NCBI RefSeq assembly: GCF_001422725.1
Contig: NZ_LMMA01000032.1
Location: forward strand, 248,001 to 312,000
Origin: Flavobacterium sp. Leaf82
GTDB taxonomy: Bacteria; Bacteroidota; Bacteroidia; Flavobacteriales; Flavobacteriaceae
Length of the DNA: 64,000 nt
Direction: 5' to 3'
The position numbers and the translations under genes are program-made. The notes under the pieces are model-generated. The model had not been told where the DNA came from, ran no database searches, and saw only the letters and a program-made list of their open reading frames with translations. This document shows positions 8,393 to 16,696 of the stretch, in pieces. Position 1 is the stretch's first letter. Each line of letters starts with the position of its first letter.

Positions 8393-9750
8393 ACTGTCAT
8401 AGAGAATAAGTTTGTCTCTGGTGATCTTCTTTTTAAATGTAAATCAAAAGCCATACAGATATTTCGAACAAAAGGTCTTCCTGATTCCGTAATCCTGATT
8501 TTATCGTTTTCAATTATAATCAATTGATCTTTTTCTATTTCTTTTAGGTTTTCCAGAACTTGTTCAATTTCCTTAAAATATAATTCATTACTCCAGGAAG
8601 TTTCAAATTCACATGTTAAGTTTAGTATGTGTTTTCTAATAATCAAATCTTCTTCGCTAAGTATATGACCTTTTACAACAGGCAATTTATCATCTTCTAA
8701 TAATTGATAATATTCTTCTATGCTTTTTGTGTTTTGAGCAAAACTATACCAGCTATCACTTATAGATGAAACACCTAAACCAATCATAAGTTGTGTTTTT
8801 GAAGCACTATATCCCATAAAATTTCGATGCAATTCTTTGTTTGCTGTTGCTTTATACAAACTGTCAGATATTAAAGCAAAATGATCCATCCCAATTTCGT
8901 GATATCCATTTTTAGAAAGCATTTGTTTTCCCGTTTCGTATAGTTTTCGTTTTTCAGCATCTTTGGGAAGGTTCTCTTCATTAAACCCGCGTTGTCCGTT
9001 TCCTTTTATCCATGGTACATGAGCGTAGCTGTAAAATGCCAGACGATCCGGTTTTAAAGAATTTGTTTTTTCGACCGTATCAATTACGTTGTCAATGGTT
9101 TGAAAAGGAAGACCAAATATAATATCATGACCTATTGAAGTGTAACCAATTTCTTTTGCCCAAAATGTCACTTTTGCTACATTATGAAAAGGCTGGATTC
9201 TATGAATAGCTTTTTGAACTTTTTCGGCATAATCCTGAACTCCAAAACTAACTCGGCGAAAGCCTAAATCATAAAGCTTTTTAAGTTGTTCATAAGTTGT
9301 ATTGTTAGGATGACCTTCAAAACTAAATTCGTAGTTATTAGCTTTGTTAGCTTTAGAAAGTATGCCGTTTATAAGTAATTCTAAATTATTTATTGAGAAA
9401 AAAGTTGGAGTTCCTCCTCCTAAATGTATTTCTTTTATTAGTGGTTTTTGTGGTAATAAATTGCAATATAAATCCCATTCTTTGAGAACGGCTTTTATAT
9501 AGGTTTCTTCAACCGAATGATTTTTTGTAATTCGTTTATTGCAGCCACAAAAAGTACACATGCTTTCGCAAAATGGCAAATGAATATATAAACTAATTCC
9601 GTTTTGAGAATTACTTTCTGAAAATGCTTTCTGAAAAGACGTTATCCATTTTTGATTTGTAAAATCGCCCTCGTTCCAGTACGGAACTGTTGGATAACTC
9701 GTATATCTGGGACCTGGGACATTGTACTTTTGAGTCAGTGAGATTTTCAT
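8389..9750 (-). CDS. hemN: Oxygen-independent coproporphyrinogen III dehydrogenase HemN
   Basis: A radical SAM enzyme that converts coproporphyrinogen III to protoporphyrinogen IX without oxygen. Of 453 residues, the N-terminal VPGPRYTSYPTVPYW block is typical of HemN, the 4Fe-4S cysteines are Cys61, Cys65 and Cys68 in CESMCTFCGC, and the SAM-binding GGGTPTF motif follows. A TTG at 9774 could extend the frame, but it overlaps the -7 box, so the ATG at 9750 is chosen. The FNR-type site upstream and the neighbouring cco operon suggest heme supply to the cbb3 oxidase at low oxygen. Confidence 0.93.
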   Translation of the reverse strand: MKISLTQKYNVPGPRYTSYPTVPYWNEGDFTNQKWITSFQKAFSESNSQNGISLYIHLPFCESMCTFCGCNKRITKNHSVEETYIKAVLKEWDLYCNLLPQKPLIKEIHLGGGTPTFFSINNLELLINGILSKANKANNYEFSFEGHPNNTTYEQLKKLYDLGFRRVSFGVQDYAEKVQKAIHRIQPFHNVAKVTFWAKEIGYTSIGHDIIFGLPFQTIDNVIDTVEKTNSLKPDRLAFYSYAHVPWIKGNGQRGFNEENLPKDAEKRKLYETGKQMLSKNGYHEIGMDHFALISDSLYKATANKELHRNFMGYSASKTQLMIGLGVSSISDSWYSFAQNTKSIEEYYQLLEDDKLPVVKGHILSEEDLIIRKHILNLTCEFETSWSNELYFKEIEQVLENLKEIEKDQLIIIENDKIRITESGRPFVRNICMAFDLHLKRRSPETNLFSMTV

Positions 9751-9771
9751 AAAGTCGGATTTTGTTTGTTT

Positions 9772-9815
9772 CAAAATTAGAATTTATGAACTACACATAA
9801 AATGACAAATATCAT
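9772..9815 (-). promoter_or_regulatory. FNR-type site and -7 box of hemN
   Basis: Read on the minus strand, ATGATATTTGTCAT (9815-9802) is an FNR-like dyad with one imperfect pair, and TAATTTTG occupies 9779-9772. From palindrome centre to the last base of the -7 box is 36.5 bases, exactly as in the ccoS promoter. The predicted start lies near 9767, giving a leader of about 17 bases. Confidence 0.68.
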
Positions 9816-9824
9816 GTATTAACC

Positions 9825-9855
9825 AAAAAAAAGAGACTCACTAGGAGCCTCTTTT
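9825..9855 (-). terminator. Rho-independent terminator
   Basis: Arms at 9829-9839 and 9845-9855 (AAAAGAGACTC / GAGCCTCTTTT) pair with one G-U on the minus strand and are followed there by a run of T. It lies just after the stop of the gene at 9869-10345. Confidence 0.75.
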
Positions 9856-9868
9856 CTGAATTAAATAA

Positions 9869-10345
9869 CTAACGTGAAATAGAATCTTGGATGATTTTAA
9901 GCCATTTCTTTGCAAACTGATGATCTTGATAGACACTTATTTGTTTGATGCGGTCATCGTCAAAATCATAGAATGGAATTATAATTTTTTTAGAAGTTTC
10001 TTTGTCCTGAAATTCAAAATCAATTTTTACAATTGTGTCAGAAGGTCCTTCGGTCGTTGGAACTAACTTGCATGATGTGACACTTTTTAAATCCAGATAA
10101 GTAGATTCTTGTTGATTTGGATTGAAATTCATCAAAATAAATCTTCGGTTTTTTTGATCTATCGTAAGCGTTTTGTTGCTTTGAGATTCAGTTAAATCAA
10201 AATCCTCCGGATGCGTTGGACTGAATTTCTTTTTTATGTTTAAAATTTTTGATTTGTTTGCGGCGCTTGTTCTTGCCGAAAAATAAATAGGAATGGCTAC
10301 TATGATCGCAATCACAATACCAATTATGGTTACACTTGTTTCCAT
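9869..10345 (-). CDS. Hypothetical single-pass membrane protein
   Basis: A 158-residue protein not recognised as a known family. Residues 5-24 are one strongly hydrophobic helix, so it is probably anchored with a cytoplasmic or periplasmic C-terminal domain. The rest is polar and looks beta-rich (alternating hydrophobic strands such as KTLTIDQKNRRFILMNF and TIVKIDFEF), ending in an amphipathic FAKKWLKIIQDSI helix. It lies alone with its own terminator, behind hemN on the same strand. Conservation in relatives would be needed to suggest a role. Confidence 0.7.
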   Translation of the reverse strand: METSVTIIGIVIAIIVAIPIYFSARTSAANKSKILNIKKKFSPTHPEDFDLTESQSNKTLTIDQKNRRFILMNFNPNQQESTYLDLKSVTSCKLVPTTEGPSDTIVKIDFEFQDKETSKKIIIPFYDFDDDRIKQISVYQDHQFAKKWLKIIQDSISR

Positions 10346-10417
10346 TGTGTTTTTTAAATTTGATAAATTATTATGAAATATGACGCCGTTTCCAGATTAG
10401 AAAACGCTTCGTCTTGT

Positions 10418-10440
10418 TTAGGAAAAAGTATTTTTCCTAA
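10418..10440. terminator. Perfect 10-bp hairpin after a small secreted protein gene
   Basis: TTAGGAAAAA (10418-10427) and its exact complement (10431-10440) are separated by three bases and lie about 20 bases beyond the stop at 10460 on the minus strand. There is no strong T run, so terminator function is only probable. Confidence 0.4.
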
Positions 10441-10459
10441 TTAATATGTCATAATTTGT

Positions 10460-10807
10460 CTACCAAAAAAAATGGAAGGGATAGAGCATTAAGAGGAATT
10501 TTTTGCTCTGAGTTGCAAATTGATTTGCAAAATTCGATGTTGATTTTACAGCTTTGTGCTGAGGTAGTACCATTAATAACGAATCAAACCATTTAACTAA
10601 AATAGATGGATTGGTCTTTATATTGGCAGCAAATTGATAGCTTGCCTGTGGTTGAATAAAAGCTAATGAATCAGCATGATCGATAGAAAAATTCGTGTCT
10701 GTTTTTTGAGATTCAGTTATTTGTATAGCAGAATCGTTTGCCTGAGCAGCAAAAAAAGCAATTATCAAAAGTGATACAAAAATAACAGTTTTACGAATCC
10801 AATTCAT
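10460..10807 (-). CDS. Hypothetical small exported protein
   Basis: A 115-residue protein of unknown family. The first 23 residues form a clear signal peptide (MNWIRK, a hydrophobic core, then FAAQAN), so the mature part of about 92 residues should be exported. The mature region is Ser/Gln/Lys-rich without cysteines and ends in an unusual aromatic LLMLYPFHFFW tail. No partner gene is apparent. The ATG at 10807 fits a signal-peptide start. Confidence 0.6.
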   Translation of the reverse strand: MNWIRKTVIFVSLLIIAFFAAQANDSAIQITESQKTDTNFSIDHADSLAFIQPQASYQFAANIKTNPSILVKWFDSLLMVLPQHKAVKSTSNFANQFATQSKKFLLMLYPFHFFW

Positions 10808-10883
10808 GGTGGCGAATTTAGCTCATAAAATACAATTAAAGAAATTTTAAAGAATTAATTAACTTTTAAAGGACTGTTATTAT

Positions 10884-10920
10884 TTATCCTCAATATTCAG
10901 GTGAGAATTATTGAGGATAA
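10884..10920. terminator. Hairpin downstream of doxX
   Basis: An 11-bp perfect inverted repeat, TTATCCTCAAT (10884-10894) and ATTGAGGATAA (10910-10920), sits seven bases past the stop of the DoxX gene. The T run on the minus strand is weak. Confidence 0.45.
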
Positions 10921-10926
10921 GAGGTG

Positions 10927-11349
10927 TTATTGTTGCATTTTGAAATAGTAATCAGCTGAATGTTTTCCACTTCCATAAAATAAAAAGAAAACACAGACTA
11001 AAAGTACTACTATTGCCAAAATTAAACTTTCAGAGTGCATATGTCCCATGAAATTTATAAGAATTGCTCCAAATAGTATGGGTAATTGAGCGGCAATCGC
11101 CCAACGTGTAAGTAATCCAAAAACAATCATAATTCCTCCAATCATATGGGCTGGTGCAATGTAATGCAAAAGAAACATTCCGCCGCCAAATTGATCAATT
11201 GGAGAGATTAAATCATGTAAATACTGAACGTTTGTTACAAATGAAATTCCCTTTATAAATAAAAAAACGCCCAAAATAATACGTACTAAATCTACAGGTA
11301 AATAAGTGTGCGAATTTGCCCATTTATTTAAGCTTTTTACATTTTCCAT
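10927..11349 (-). CDS. DoxX family membrane protein
   Basis: A 140-residue protein with four membrane helices and the DoxX-family features: an RIILGVFLFIKGISF first helix, a central AHMIGGIMIVFGLLTRWAIAAQLPIL segment in two helices, and a final hydrophobic helix before a polar C-terminus. DoxX proteins are small integral membrane proteins linked in various bacteria to quinol-dependent redox or stress responses; the exact role here is unknown. It is monocistronic, with a large dyad over its promoter (11358-11398). Confidence 0.82.
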   Translation of the reverse strand: MENVKSLNKWANSHTYLPVDLVRIILGVFLFIKGISFVTNVQYLHDLISPIDQFGGGMFLLHYIAPAHMIGGIMIVFGLLTRWAIAAQLPILFGAILINFMGHMHSESLILAIVVLLVCVFFLFYGSGKHSADYYFKMQQ

Positions 11350-11357
11350 GATACTAC

Positions 11358-11398
11358 GTGATTAAAAATTACATATAAAGTTAGTAATTTTTAATCAC
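11358..11398 (-). promoter_or_regulatory. Perfect 15-bp inverted repeat framing the doxX promoter
   Basis: GTGATTAAAAATTAC at 11358-11372 is repeated as its exact complement at 11384-11398. On the minus strand the 11-base spacer reads TAACTTTATAT, close to the TAnnTTTG -7 element. The arms would therefore flank the core promoter nine bases upstream of the DoxX start. It could be a repressor operator or a 5' mRNA hairpin. Confidence 0.5.
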
Positions 11399-11468
11399 AT
11401 GTATCTTTTTAAGTGTTTGAAATTGAGATTTTTGTATTTTTTTAACGCATCTTGAGAAAATTAAAATG

Positions 11469-13097
11469 CTAAACCTGAATTACACCCAGATTAAAAGCTT
11501 TTTGAATAGGAGCATGATTGGCAGCCTCGATTCCCATAGAAATCCAGGTACGGGTATCTAAAGGATCAATAATCGCATCTGTCCATAATCTTGAAGCAGC
11601 ATAATAAGGCGAAGTTTGTTCGTCATATCTTGCTTTAATTTTATTAAATAAGTCGGCTTCTTTTGCTTCATCTACAATTTCTCCTTTTGCTTTAAGCGAA
11701 GATGCTTCAATTTGTGCCAAAACTTTTGCAGCCTGAGTTCCGCCCATAACGGCAAGTTCTGCACTTGGCCAGGCAAAAATTAACCTTGGATCATAGGCTT
11801 TTCCGCACATGGCGTAGTTTCCTGCTCCATAAGAGTTACCTACAATTACTGTAAATTTTGGAACTACAGAATTACTCACGGCATTTACCATTTTGGCACC
11901 ATCTTTTATAATTCCTCCATGTTCAGATTTTGATCCAACCATGAAACCGGTAACATCTTGTACAAAAACTAACGGAATTTTTTTCTGATTACAATTAGCA
12001 ATAAATCGGGTTGCTTTATCTGCACTATCAGAGTAAATAACTCCACCAAATTGCATTTCGCCTTTTTTGGTTTTCACTACCTTTCTTTGGTTAGCAACAA
12101 TTCCTACTGCCCAGCCATCAATTCTGGCGTAACCGGTAATAATAGTTTGTCCGTAACCATCTTTGTAAGCTTCAAACTCAGAATTATCGACCAAGCGATT
12201 GATGATTTCCATCATATCATATTGTTCGTTTCGGGCTTTTGGCAGAATTCCGTAGATATCCTTAGGTTCTAAAGCGGGTTTTTCAGATTTAATTCTGTTA
12301 TAGCCGGCTTTATCATAATCGCCTATTTTATCTACAATATTTTTTATTTTGTCTAAAGCATCTTTATCATCTTTTGCCTTATAATCAGTAACACCAGAAA
12401 TTTCGCAATGCGTTGTAGCACCACCCAGAGTTTCATTGTCAATCGTTTCTCCAATTGCTGCTTTTACCAGGTAGCTTCCGGCAAGGAAAATACTTCCTGT
12501 TTTGTCAACGATTAAAGCTTCGTCACTCATAATAGGCAAGTAAGCACCGCCAGCAACGCAACTGCCCATTACGGCAGCAATTTGTGTGATTCCCATACTG
12601 CTCATTTGAGCATTATTTCTAAAAATACGACCAAAGTGTTCCTTGTCAGGAAATATCTCATCCTGAAGCGGTAAATAAACACCTGCACTGTCAACCAAAT
12701 AAATAATTGGCAATCTGTTTTCCATTGCAATTTCCTGAGCGCGAAGATTTTTCTTCCCGGTTATAGGAAACCACGCACCGGCTTTTACAGTCGCATCATT
12801 AGCAACAACGATACATTGTTTGCCTCTTATGTATCCTATTTTAATTACGACACCACCAGATGGACATCCGCCATGTTCAGCATACATTCCGTCTCCAACA
12901 AATCCTCCAATCTCAATACTTTTTGCACCTTCATCTAATAAATATGCGATACGTTCCCGGGCTGTCATTTTGCCTTCGGCATGTAATTTTTCGATTCGCT
13001 TTTCGCCTCCGCCTAATTTTACTTTGGCAAATCGTTGTTTTAAGTCAGAAAGTAATAATTTATTGTGATCTTCGTTTTTATTGAAGTTTAAATCCAT
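11469..13097 (-). CDS. Acyl-CoA carboxylase beta subunit (methylcrotonoyl-CoA carboxylase-like)
   Basis: A 542-residue carboxyltransferase subunit with two crotonase-like halves. It transfers the carboxyl group from biotin to an acyl-CoA. Motifs such as LVDSAGVYLPLQDEIFPD, GSCVAGGAYLPIMSDEALIV, GATTHCEISGVTDY and FVQDVTGFMVG resemble methylcrotonoyl-CoA carboxylase beta (leucine degradation) more than propionyl-CoA carboxylase; the substrate remains an inference. No biotin-carrying alpha subunit lies nearby, so the partner must be encoded elsewhere. The gene stands alone on the minus strand. Confidence 0.88.
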   Translation of the reverse strand: MDLNFNKNEDHNKLLLSDLKQRFAKVKLGGGEKRIEKLHAEGKMTARERIAYLLDEGAKSIEIGGFVGDGMYAEHGGCPSGGVVIKIGYIRGKQCIVVANDATVKAGAWFPITGKKNLRAQEIAMENRLPIIYLVDSAGVYLPLQDEIFPDKEHFGRIFRNNAQMSSMGITQIAAVMGSCVAGGAYLPIMSDEALIVDKTGSIFLAGSYLVKAAIGETIDNETLGGATTHCEISGVTDYKAKDDKDALDKIKNIVDKIGDYDKAGYNRIKSEKPALEPKDIYGILPKARNEQYDMMEIINRLVDNSEFEAYKDGYGQTIITGYARIDGWAVGIVANQRKVVKTKKGEMQFGGVIYSDSADKATRFIANCNQKKIPLVFVQDVTGFMVGSKSEHGGIIKDGAKMVNAVSNSVVPKFTVIVGNSYGAGNYAMCGKAYDPRLIFAWPSAELAVMGGTQAAKVLAQIEASSLKAKGEIVDEAKEADLFNKIKARYDEQTSPYYAASRLWTDAIIDPLDTRTWISMGIEAANHAPIQKAFNLGVIQV

Positions 13098-13283
13098 GAT
13101 ATATTGTGGTTTTTGTAAAATAGTGTTGGCTAATTTACAAAATCAATTGAAACCCACATAATAAAATATAAAGTCATACGAAATTAAAAAGTAGGATTTA
13201 TAAATGCAAAATATTTGCTTTCGCGGAAGAAGTAAAGAGGGGGTAATCTGATTTAAATTTAAATGATTTAGATTTATCAGAAA

Positions 13284-13314
13284 CAAAAAAAAAACAGAAG
13301 CGAACTTCTGTTTT
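13284..13314 (-). terminator. Rho-independent terminator of lpxD
   Basis: AAAACAGAAG (13291-13300) and CTTCTGTTTT (13305-13314) form a perfect 10-bp stem with a four-base loop, followed on the minus strand by about ten T. It lies 22 bases past the lpxD stop. Confidence 0.85.
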
Positions 13315-13335
13315 CTATATAAATTGTATGTTGTT

Positions 13336-14334
13336 TTATTTTTTAGAATCGCAAACCATTCGTTTTAGAATTGCCCATTGTTTTAATGCGTCACGAGCTT
13401 CAACAGCAGGATATCCTAACATTGTTTTTCCGGCAGGAATATCACCAACTACACCAGAACCTGCACCAACGATAGCCCCATCGCCAATTGTGGTATGATC
13501 TTTTATAGAAGCGCTTCCGCCAATAATAACACCATTTCCTAACGTTACAGAACCAGCTAAACCGCTATTTCCAGCCATAATACAAAACTTACCTAATTTA
13601 CTGTTATGACCTATCTGAACTAAATTATCAATTTTGCATCCGTCTCCAAGAATTGTTGAACTAAATTTTCCACGATCAACGCAAGTATTTGCTCCAATTT
13701 CAACTCCGTTACCTATAATTACATTACCAATTTGCGGAATTTTTACTAGACCTTTTTCACTACAAGGACGAAAACCAAAACCGTCAGCACCAATTGTTGC
13801 GTTAGGATGAATAATACAGTCTGTACCTATATGACAACGTTCACGAACTACAGCTCCTGACCAAATGATCGTATTTTTACCAATAGTACATTCGTCTAAA
13901 ATAGTAACATTAGGATAGATAGTAACATTTGCACCAATTTCAACTTTTGGACCAATATAGCAACCCGCACCAATTCGCGCACCTTCACCAATAATTGCTG
14001 TTTCATCAACGTTTGCTGATTTATGAATATTATTGCGAAATACAGGAGTAGGGGGAGCAAAAAGAGCTAGAATTTGAGACATTGCCAAATCAGCATTTTT
14101 TACTTTAATAAAAGCACGGTTTTCTCCAGGTTCAATTGAAATGTCTTCGTTAACAACTGCAATTGAAGCTTTTGATCCTTCCCAGAATTTTTCATATTTT
14201 TTATTTCCTATAAATGAAATTTCTGAAGTAGTAGCTTTTTCTAATTGCTCTGTTGCAGTAATGCTCTGAGAAGTGGTGCCATAAATTTCACCTTTTATAA
14301 CTTCGTTAATTTCTTGAATTGAATAGGATTTCAT
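13336..14334 (-). CDS. lpxD: UDP-3-O-acylglucosamine N-acyltransferase LpxD
   Basis: A 332-residue acyltransferase that adds the N-linked hydroxyacyl chain in lipid A synthesis. The N-terminal ~100 residues form the uridine-binding domain, followed by hexapeptide repeats of a left-handed beta helix. The FGF motif (GADGFGFRP) and the catalytic-type histidine in QIGHNSKLG are present. Bacteroidota often carry a second LpxD-like gene, so this copy may be one of two. No other lipid A gene is adjacent. Its own terminator follows, and the ATG at 14334 gives the normal family N-terminus. Confidence 0.9.
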   Translation of the reverse strand: MKSYSIQEINEVIKGEIYGTTSQSITATEQLEKATTSEISFIGNKKYEKFWEGSKASIAVVNEDISIEPGENRAFIKVKNADLAMSQILALFAPPTPVFRNNIHKSANVDETAIIGEGARIGAGCYIGPKVEIGANVTIYPNVTILDECTIGKNTIIWSGAVVRERCHIGTDCIIHPNATIGADGFGFRPCSEKGLVKIPQIGNVIIGNGVEIGANTCVDRGKFSSTILGDGCKIDNLVQIGHNSKLGKFCIMAGNSGLAGSVTLGNGVIIGGSASIKDHTTIGDGAIVGAGSGVVGDIPAGKTMLGYPAVEARDALKQWAILKRMVCDSKK

Positions 14335-14441
14335 CGAATGAATTTAATTGATTGGGTTAATTTTCGCCAAATAAAATCAATTAGATTTGAATTACCTAAT
14401 ATTTTTTTTGAGTTTGTTAAAAAGTATTTAAAATAAGGCTT

Positions 14442-14993
14442 CTAATATTGTAAAATTAACATTAAATCTATTAATTTGTTAATTGTTTTCCAGTTTCTGG
14501 TGGTTGCTTTAACATTCAACTTATTCTCGATTATAGTATTGCTGAGTTTTGAATTTCCTCCGGGATTAGCATATATAATATATAGTACTTTGTTGATTGT
14601 TATGTGTTTATCGTTTTGGAAATCAATCTTTTGAAAATTGTCAAGATCACTAGTTGTTGGCTTTTTTGATAAAAAAGTAACATACGGCTGAGTTGGATCG
14701 CTTAAATTATGATCTGGATCTGGATTTTTTTCGACACATTTTTGAAGTTCTTCGAGAGTCAGAACTAAAACGGAAACCTGATAACCAAAATGTTTTTCTA
14801 TACAATTTGCGATCTGATTTTCTAAATCTGAAATATTAGTAAGATTACTAGTAAAAATAATATTGCCACTCTGTATATAAGTGCTAATGTTTTCTATGGG
14901 AAGTTCTGCTAAAATAGTTCTTAGTGATTCCATCTTGATTATTTTGTGCCCGCTAATATTAATGCCGCGCAAAAAAGCAATGTAGATTTGCAT
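14442..14993 (-). CDS. DUF1697 domain protein
   Basis: A 183-residue cytoplasmic protein of the DUF1697 family. The conserved opening IAFLRGINISGHKIIKM, the STYIQSGNIIFTS segment and a C-terminal ATTRNWKTINKLIDL block are all present, so the protein is full length. The function of the family is unknown. It lies between lpxD and msrB on the same strand but is separated from msrB by a terminator, so it probably has its own promoter. Confidence 0.82.
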   Translation of the reverse strand: MQIYIAFLRGINISGHKIIKMESLRTILAELPIENISTYIQSGNIIFTSNLTNISDLENQIANCIEKHFGYQVSVLVLTLEELQKCVEKNPDPDHNLSDPTQPYVTFLSKKPTTSDLDNFQKIDFQNDKHITINKVLYIIYANPGGNSKLSNTIIENKLNVKATTRNWKTINKLIDLMLILQY

Positions 14994-15015
14994 TGTTCTA
15001 AAAATTTAAATTAGA

Positions 15016-15051
15016 ATAAAAAAGCGATTCACTTTTATAAAGGAATCGCTT
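15016..15051 (-). terminator. Rho-independent terminator of msrB
   Basis: AAGCGATTC (15022-15030) and GAATCGCTT (15043-15051) form a perfect 9-bp stem, with a T run on the minus strand immediately after. It starts 10 bases past the msrB stop. Confidence 0.82.
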
Positions 15052-15060
15052 ATTTTGGTA

Positions 15061-15507
15061 TTATTCTTTAATTTTCGAAAGAGAAATTGCGTTGATGCAA
15101 TAACGCAAACCACTTGGTTCCGGACCATCAGGAAAAACATGTCCTAAATGGGCATCGCAAGTATTACAAACGACCTCAACACGAATCATTCCGTATGATT
15201 TATCTGCATGGTAAGCAATAGCATTTTCTTTTAGTGGTTGTGTAAAAGACGGCCAGCCAGTTCCTGATTCAAATTTTTCGCTTGCATCAAAAAGCAAAGT
15301 GCCACAACATTTACATTCATAAATTCCAGGATCGAATAAACTGCAAAGTTCAGAACTAAAGGATATTTCTGTGCCTTTTAATCGTGTTACCTGAAATTCT
15401 TCCGGCGTTAAAAGTTGTTTCCATTCTTCCGGTGTTTTTTCCACCCTTTTGTCAGGAGTTGGATTTCCTTTATTCGTAAAACGAATTATATCTGCCCACT
15501 TAATCAT
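15061..15507 (-). CDS. msrB: Peptide-methionine (R)-S-oxide reductase MsrB
   Basis: A 148-residue enzyme that reduces methionine-R-sulfoxide in oxidised proteins. The family core starts at KTPEEWKQLLTPEEF; zinc-binding cysteines are in CKCCGT and CNTCDAHLGHVFPDGP, and the catalytic cysteine is Cys137 in RYCINA. No signal peptide is visible, so it should act in the cytoplasm. The gene is transcribed alone, with a terminator downstream and a repeat-like stretch before prfB upstream. Confidence 0.92.
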   Translation of the reverse strand: MIKWADIIRFTNKGNPTPDKRVEKTPEEWKQLLTPEEFQVTRLKGTEISFSSELCSLFDPGIYECKCCGTLLFDASEKFESGTGWPSFTQPLKENAIAYHADKSYGMIRVEVVCNTCDAHLGHVFPDGPEPSGLRYCINAISLSKIKE

Positions 15508-15522
15508 AGTATTTTTATCTTT

Positions 15523-15593
15523 TAGTTTACAGTTCTCAGTCTCGGTTTACAATTGTTTCCTCTACTGAGACTGTAAGCTTCGACTGAAAACTA
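15523..15593. repeat. Imperfect inverted intergenic repeat
   Basis: AGTTTACAGTTCTCAGTCTC is partly complementary to a downstream stretch containing CTGAGACTGTAAG and CTGAAAACT, between prfB and msrB. It resembles the low-complexity 'CTGAAACTGAAAACT' words also seen at 47380-47405. The match is imperfect. Confidence 0.3.
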
Positions 15594-15597
15594 AAAT

Positions 15598-16696
15598 TTA
15601 TTCTTCCTCTCTTTGCCCCATCATCATTAAAAATGCTTTTAGGAAAGGATCAATATTTCCGTTCATAACGCCATCAACATCGCTGGTTTCATAGCCTGTA
15701 CGAACATCTTTTACTAATTTATAAGGTTGCATTACATAATTACGTATCTGCGAACCCCATTCGATTTTCATTTTTCCGGCTTCGATATCAGCGCGTTGTG
15801 CCTGCTGTTTCTTCAACTCAATTTCGTACAACTGAGAACGTAACATTTGCATGGCACGTTGTCTGTTATCTTGCTGCGATCTGGTTTCAGAACACTGAAT
15901 CTGGATTCCGGTTGGTTTGTGTACCAATTGTACTTTGGTTTCAACCTTATTCACATTTTGTCCTCCGGCTCCACTGGAACGAGAAGTTGTAATTTCGATA
16001 TCTGCTGGATTAATGTCAATTTCGATACTGTCATCAACAAGCGGATAAACATACACAGATGCAAATGAAGTATGGCGTTTGGCATTACTGTCAAAAGGAG
16101 AGATTCGAACTAAGCGGTGTACGCCGTTTTCTCCTTTTAAATATCCAAAAGAATAATCTCCCTCAAACTCAAGTGTAACGGTTTTTATTCCGGCAACCTC
16201 ACCAGCCTGAAAGTTTAGTTCTTTTATTTTAAAACCATAGCTTTCTCCCCACATCATATACATACGCATAAGCATTCCGGCCCAGTCGCAACTTTCGGTT
16301 CCGCCGGCTCCGGCCGTAATTTGTACAACGGCACTTAAACTATCGCCTTCATCAGAAAGCATGTTTTTGAACTCGATGTTTTCAATATGAGCTTGTGTTG
16401 TATTATAATGCTCGCTTAATTCTTCTTGAGAAAGTTCCCCTTCTTTATAAAAATCATAGGCAAGCTGCAATTCATCTGTAAGTTCGATTGCTTTGTTATA
16501 ATCTTCGATCCATTTTTTCTTGTTTCGAAGGTTTTTTACAATGACTTCAGCTTCTTTTGCATTGTTCCAGAAATCTGGAGCAAAGGTTTTTTCTTCTTCG
16601 TTGGCAATTTCAATTAGTTTGGCATCAACGTCAAAGATACCTCCTCAACGCACCAAGGCGCTCCACAATACCTTTTATTTGTTCGGTAGTTGTCAT
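15598..16696 (-). CDS. prfB: Peptide chain release factor 2, with programmed +1 frameshift
   Basis: Release factor 2 recognises UAA and UGA stop codons. The gene is in two frames: codons from the ATG at 16696 to the CTT at 16634-16636 (21 codons), then an in-frame TGA at 16631-16633; reading resumes one base on, at GAC, to the stop at 15598. The joined product is 365 residues, the usual RF2 length. The stop-codon recognition tripeptide SPF (RISPFDSN) and the peptidyl hydrolysis motif GGQ (SSGAGGQNVNK) are present. A reading from the internal ATG at 16470 alone would lose about 75 residues. Confidence 0.95.
16631..16645 (-). promoter_or_regulatory. prfB autoregulatory frameshift site
   Basis: On the minus strand the site reads AGGAGG (16645-16640), TAT, CTT, TGA, C. 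The Shine-Dalgarno-like block is three bases before the CTT slippery codon, as in E. coli prfB. Low RF2 lets the ribosome shift +1 at CTT-TGA and make more RF2. It is one of very few strong Shine-Dalgarno words in the window. Confidence 0.93.

Noticed and set aside
9751..9774. N-terminal extension of hemN from a TTG
   Set aside because: The TTG overlaps the predicted -7 box, and the family N-terminus begins at the ATG at 9750.
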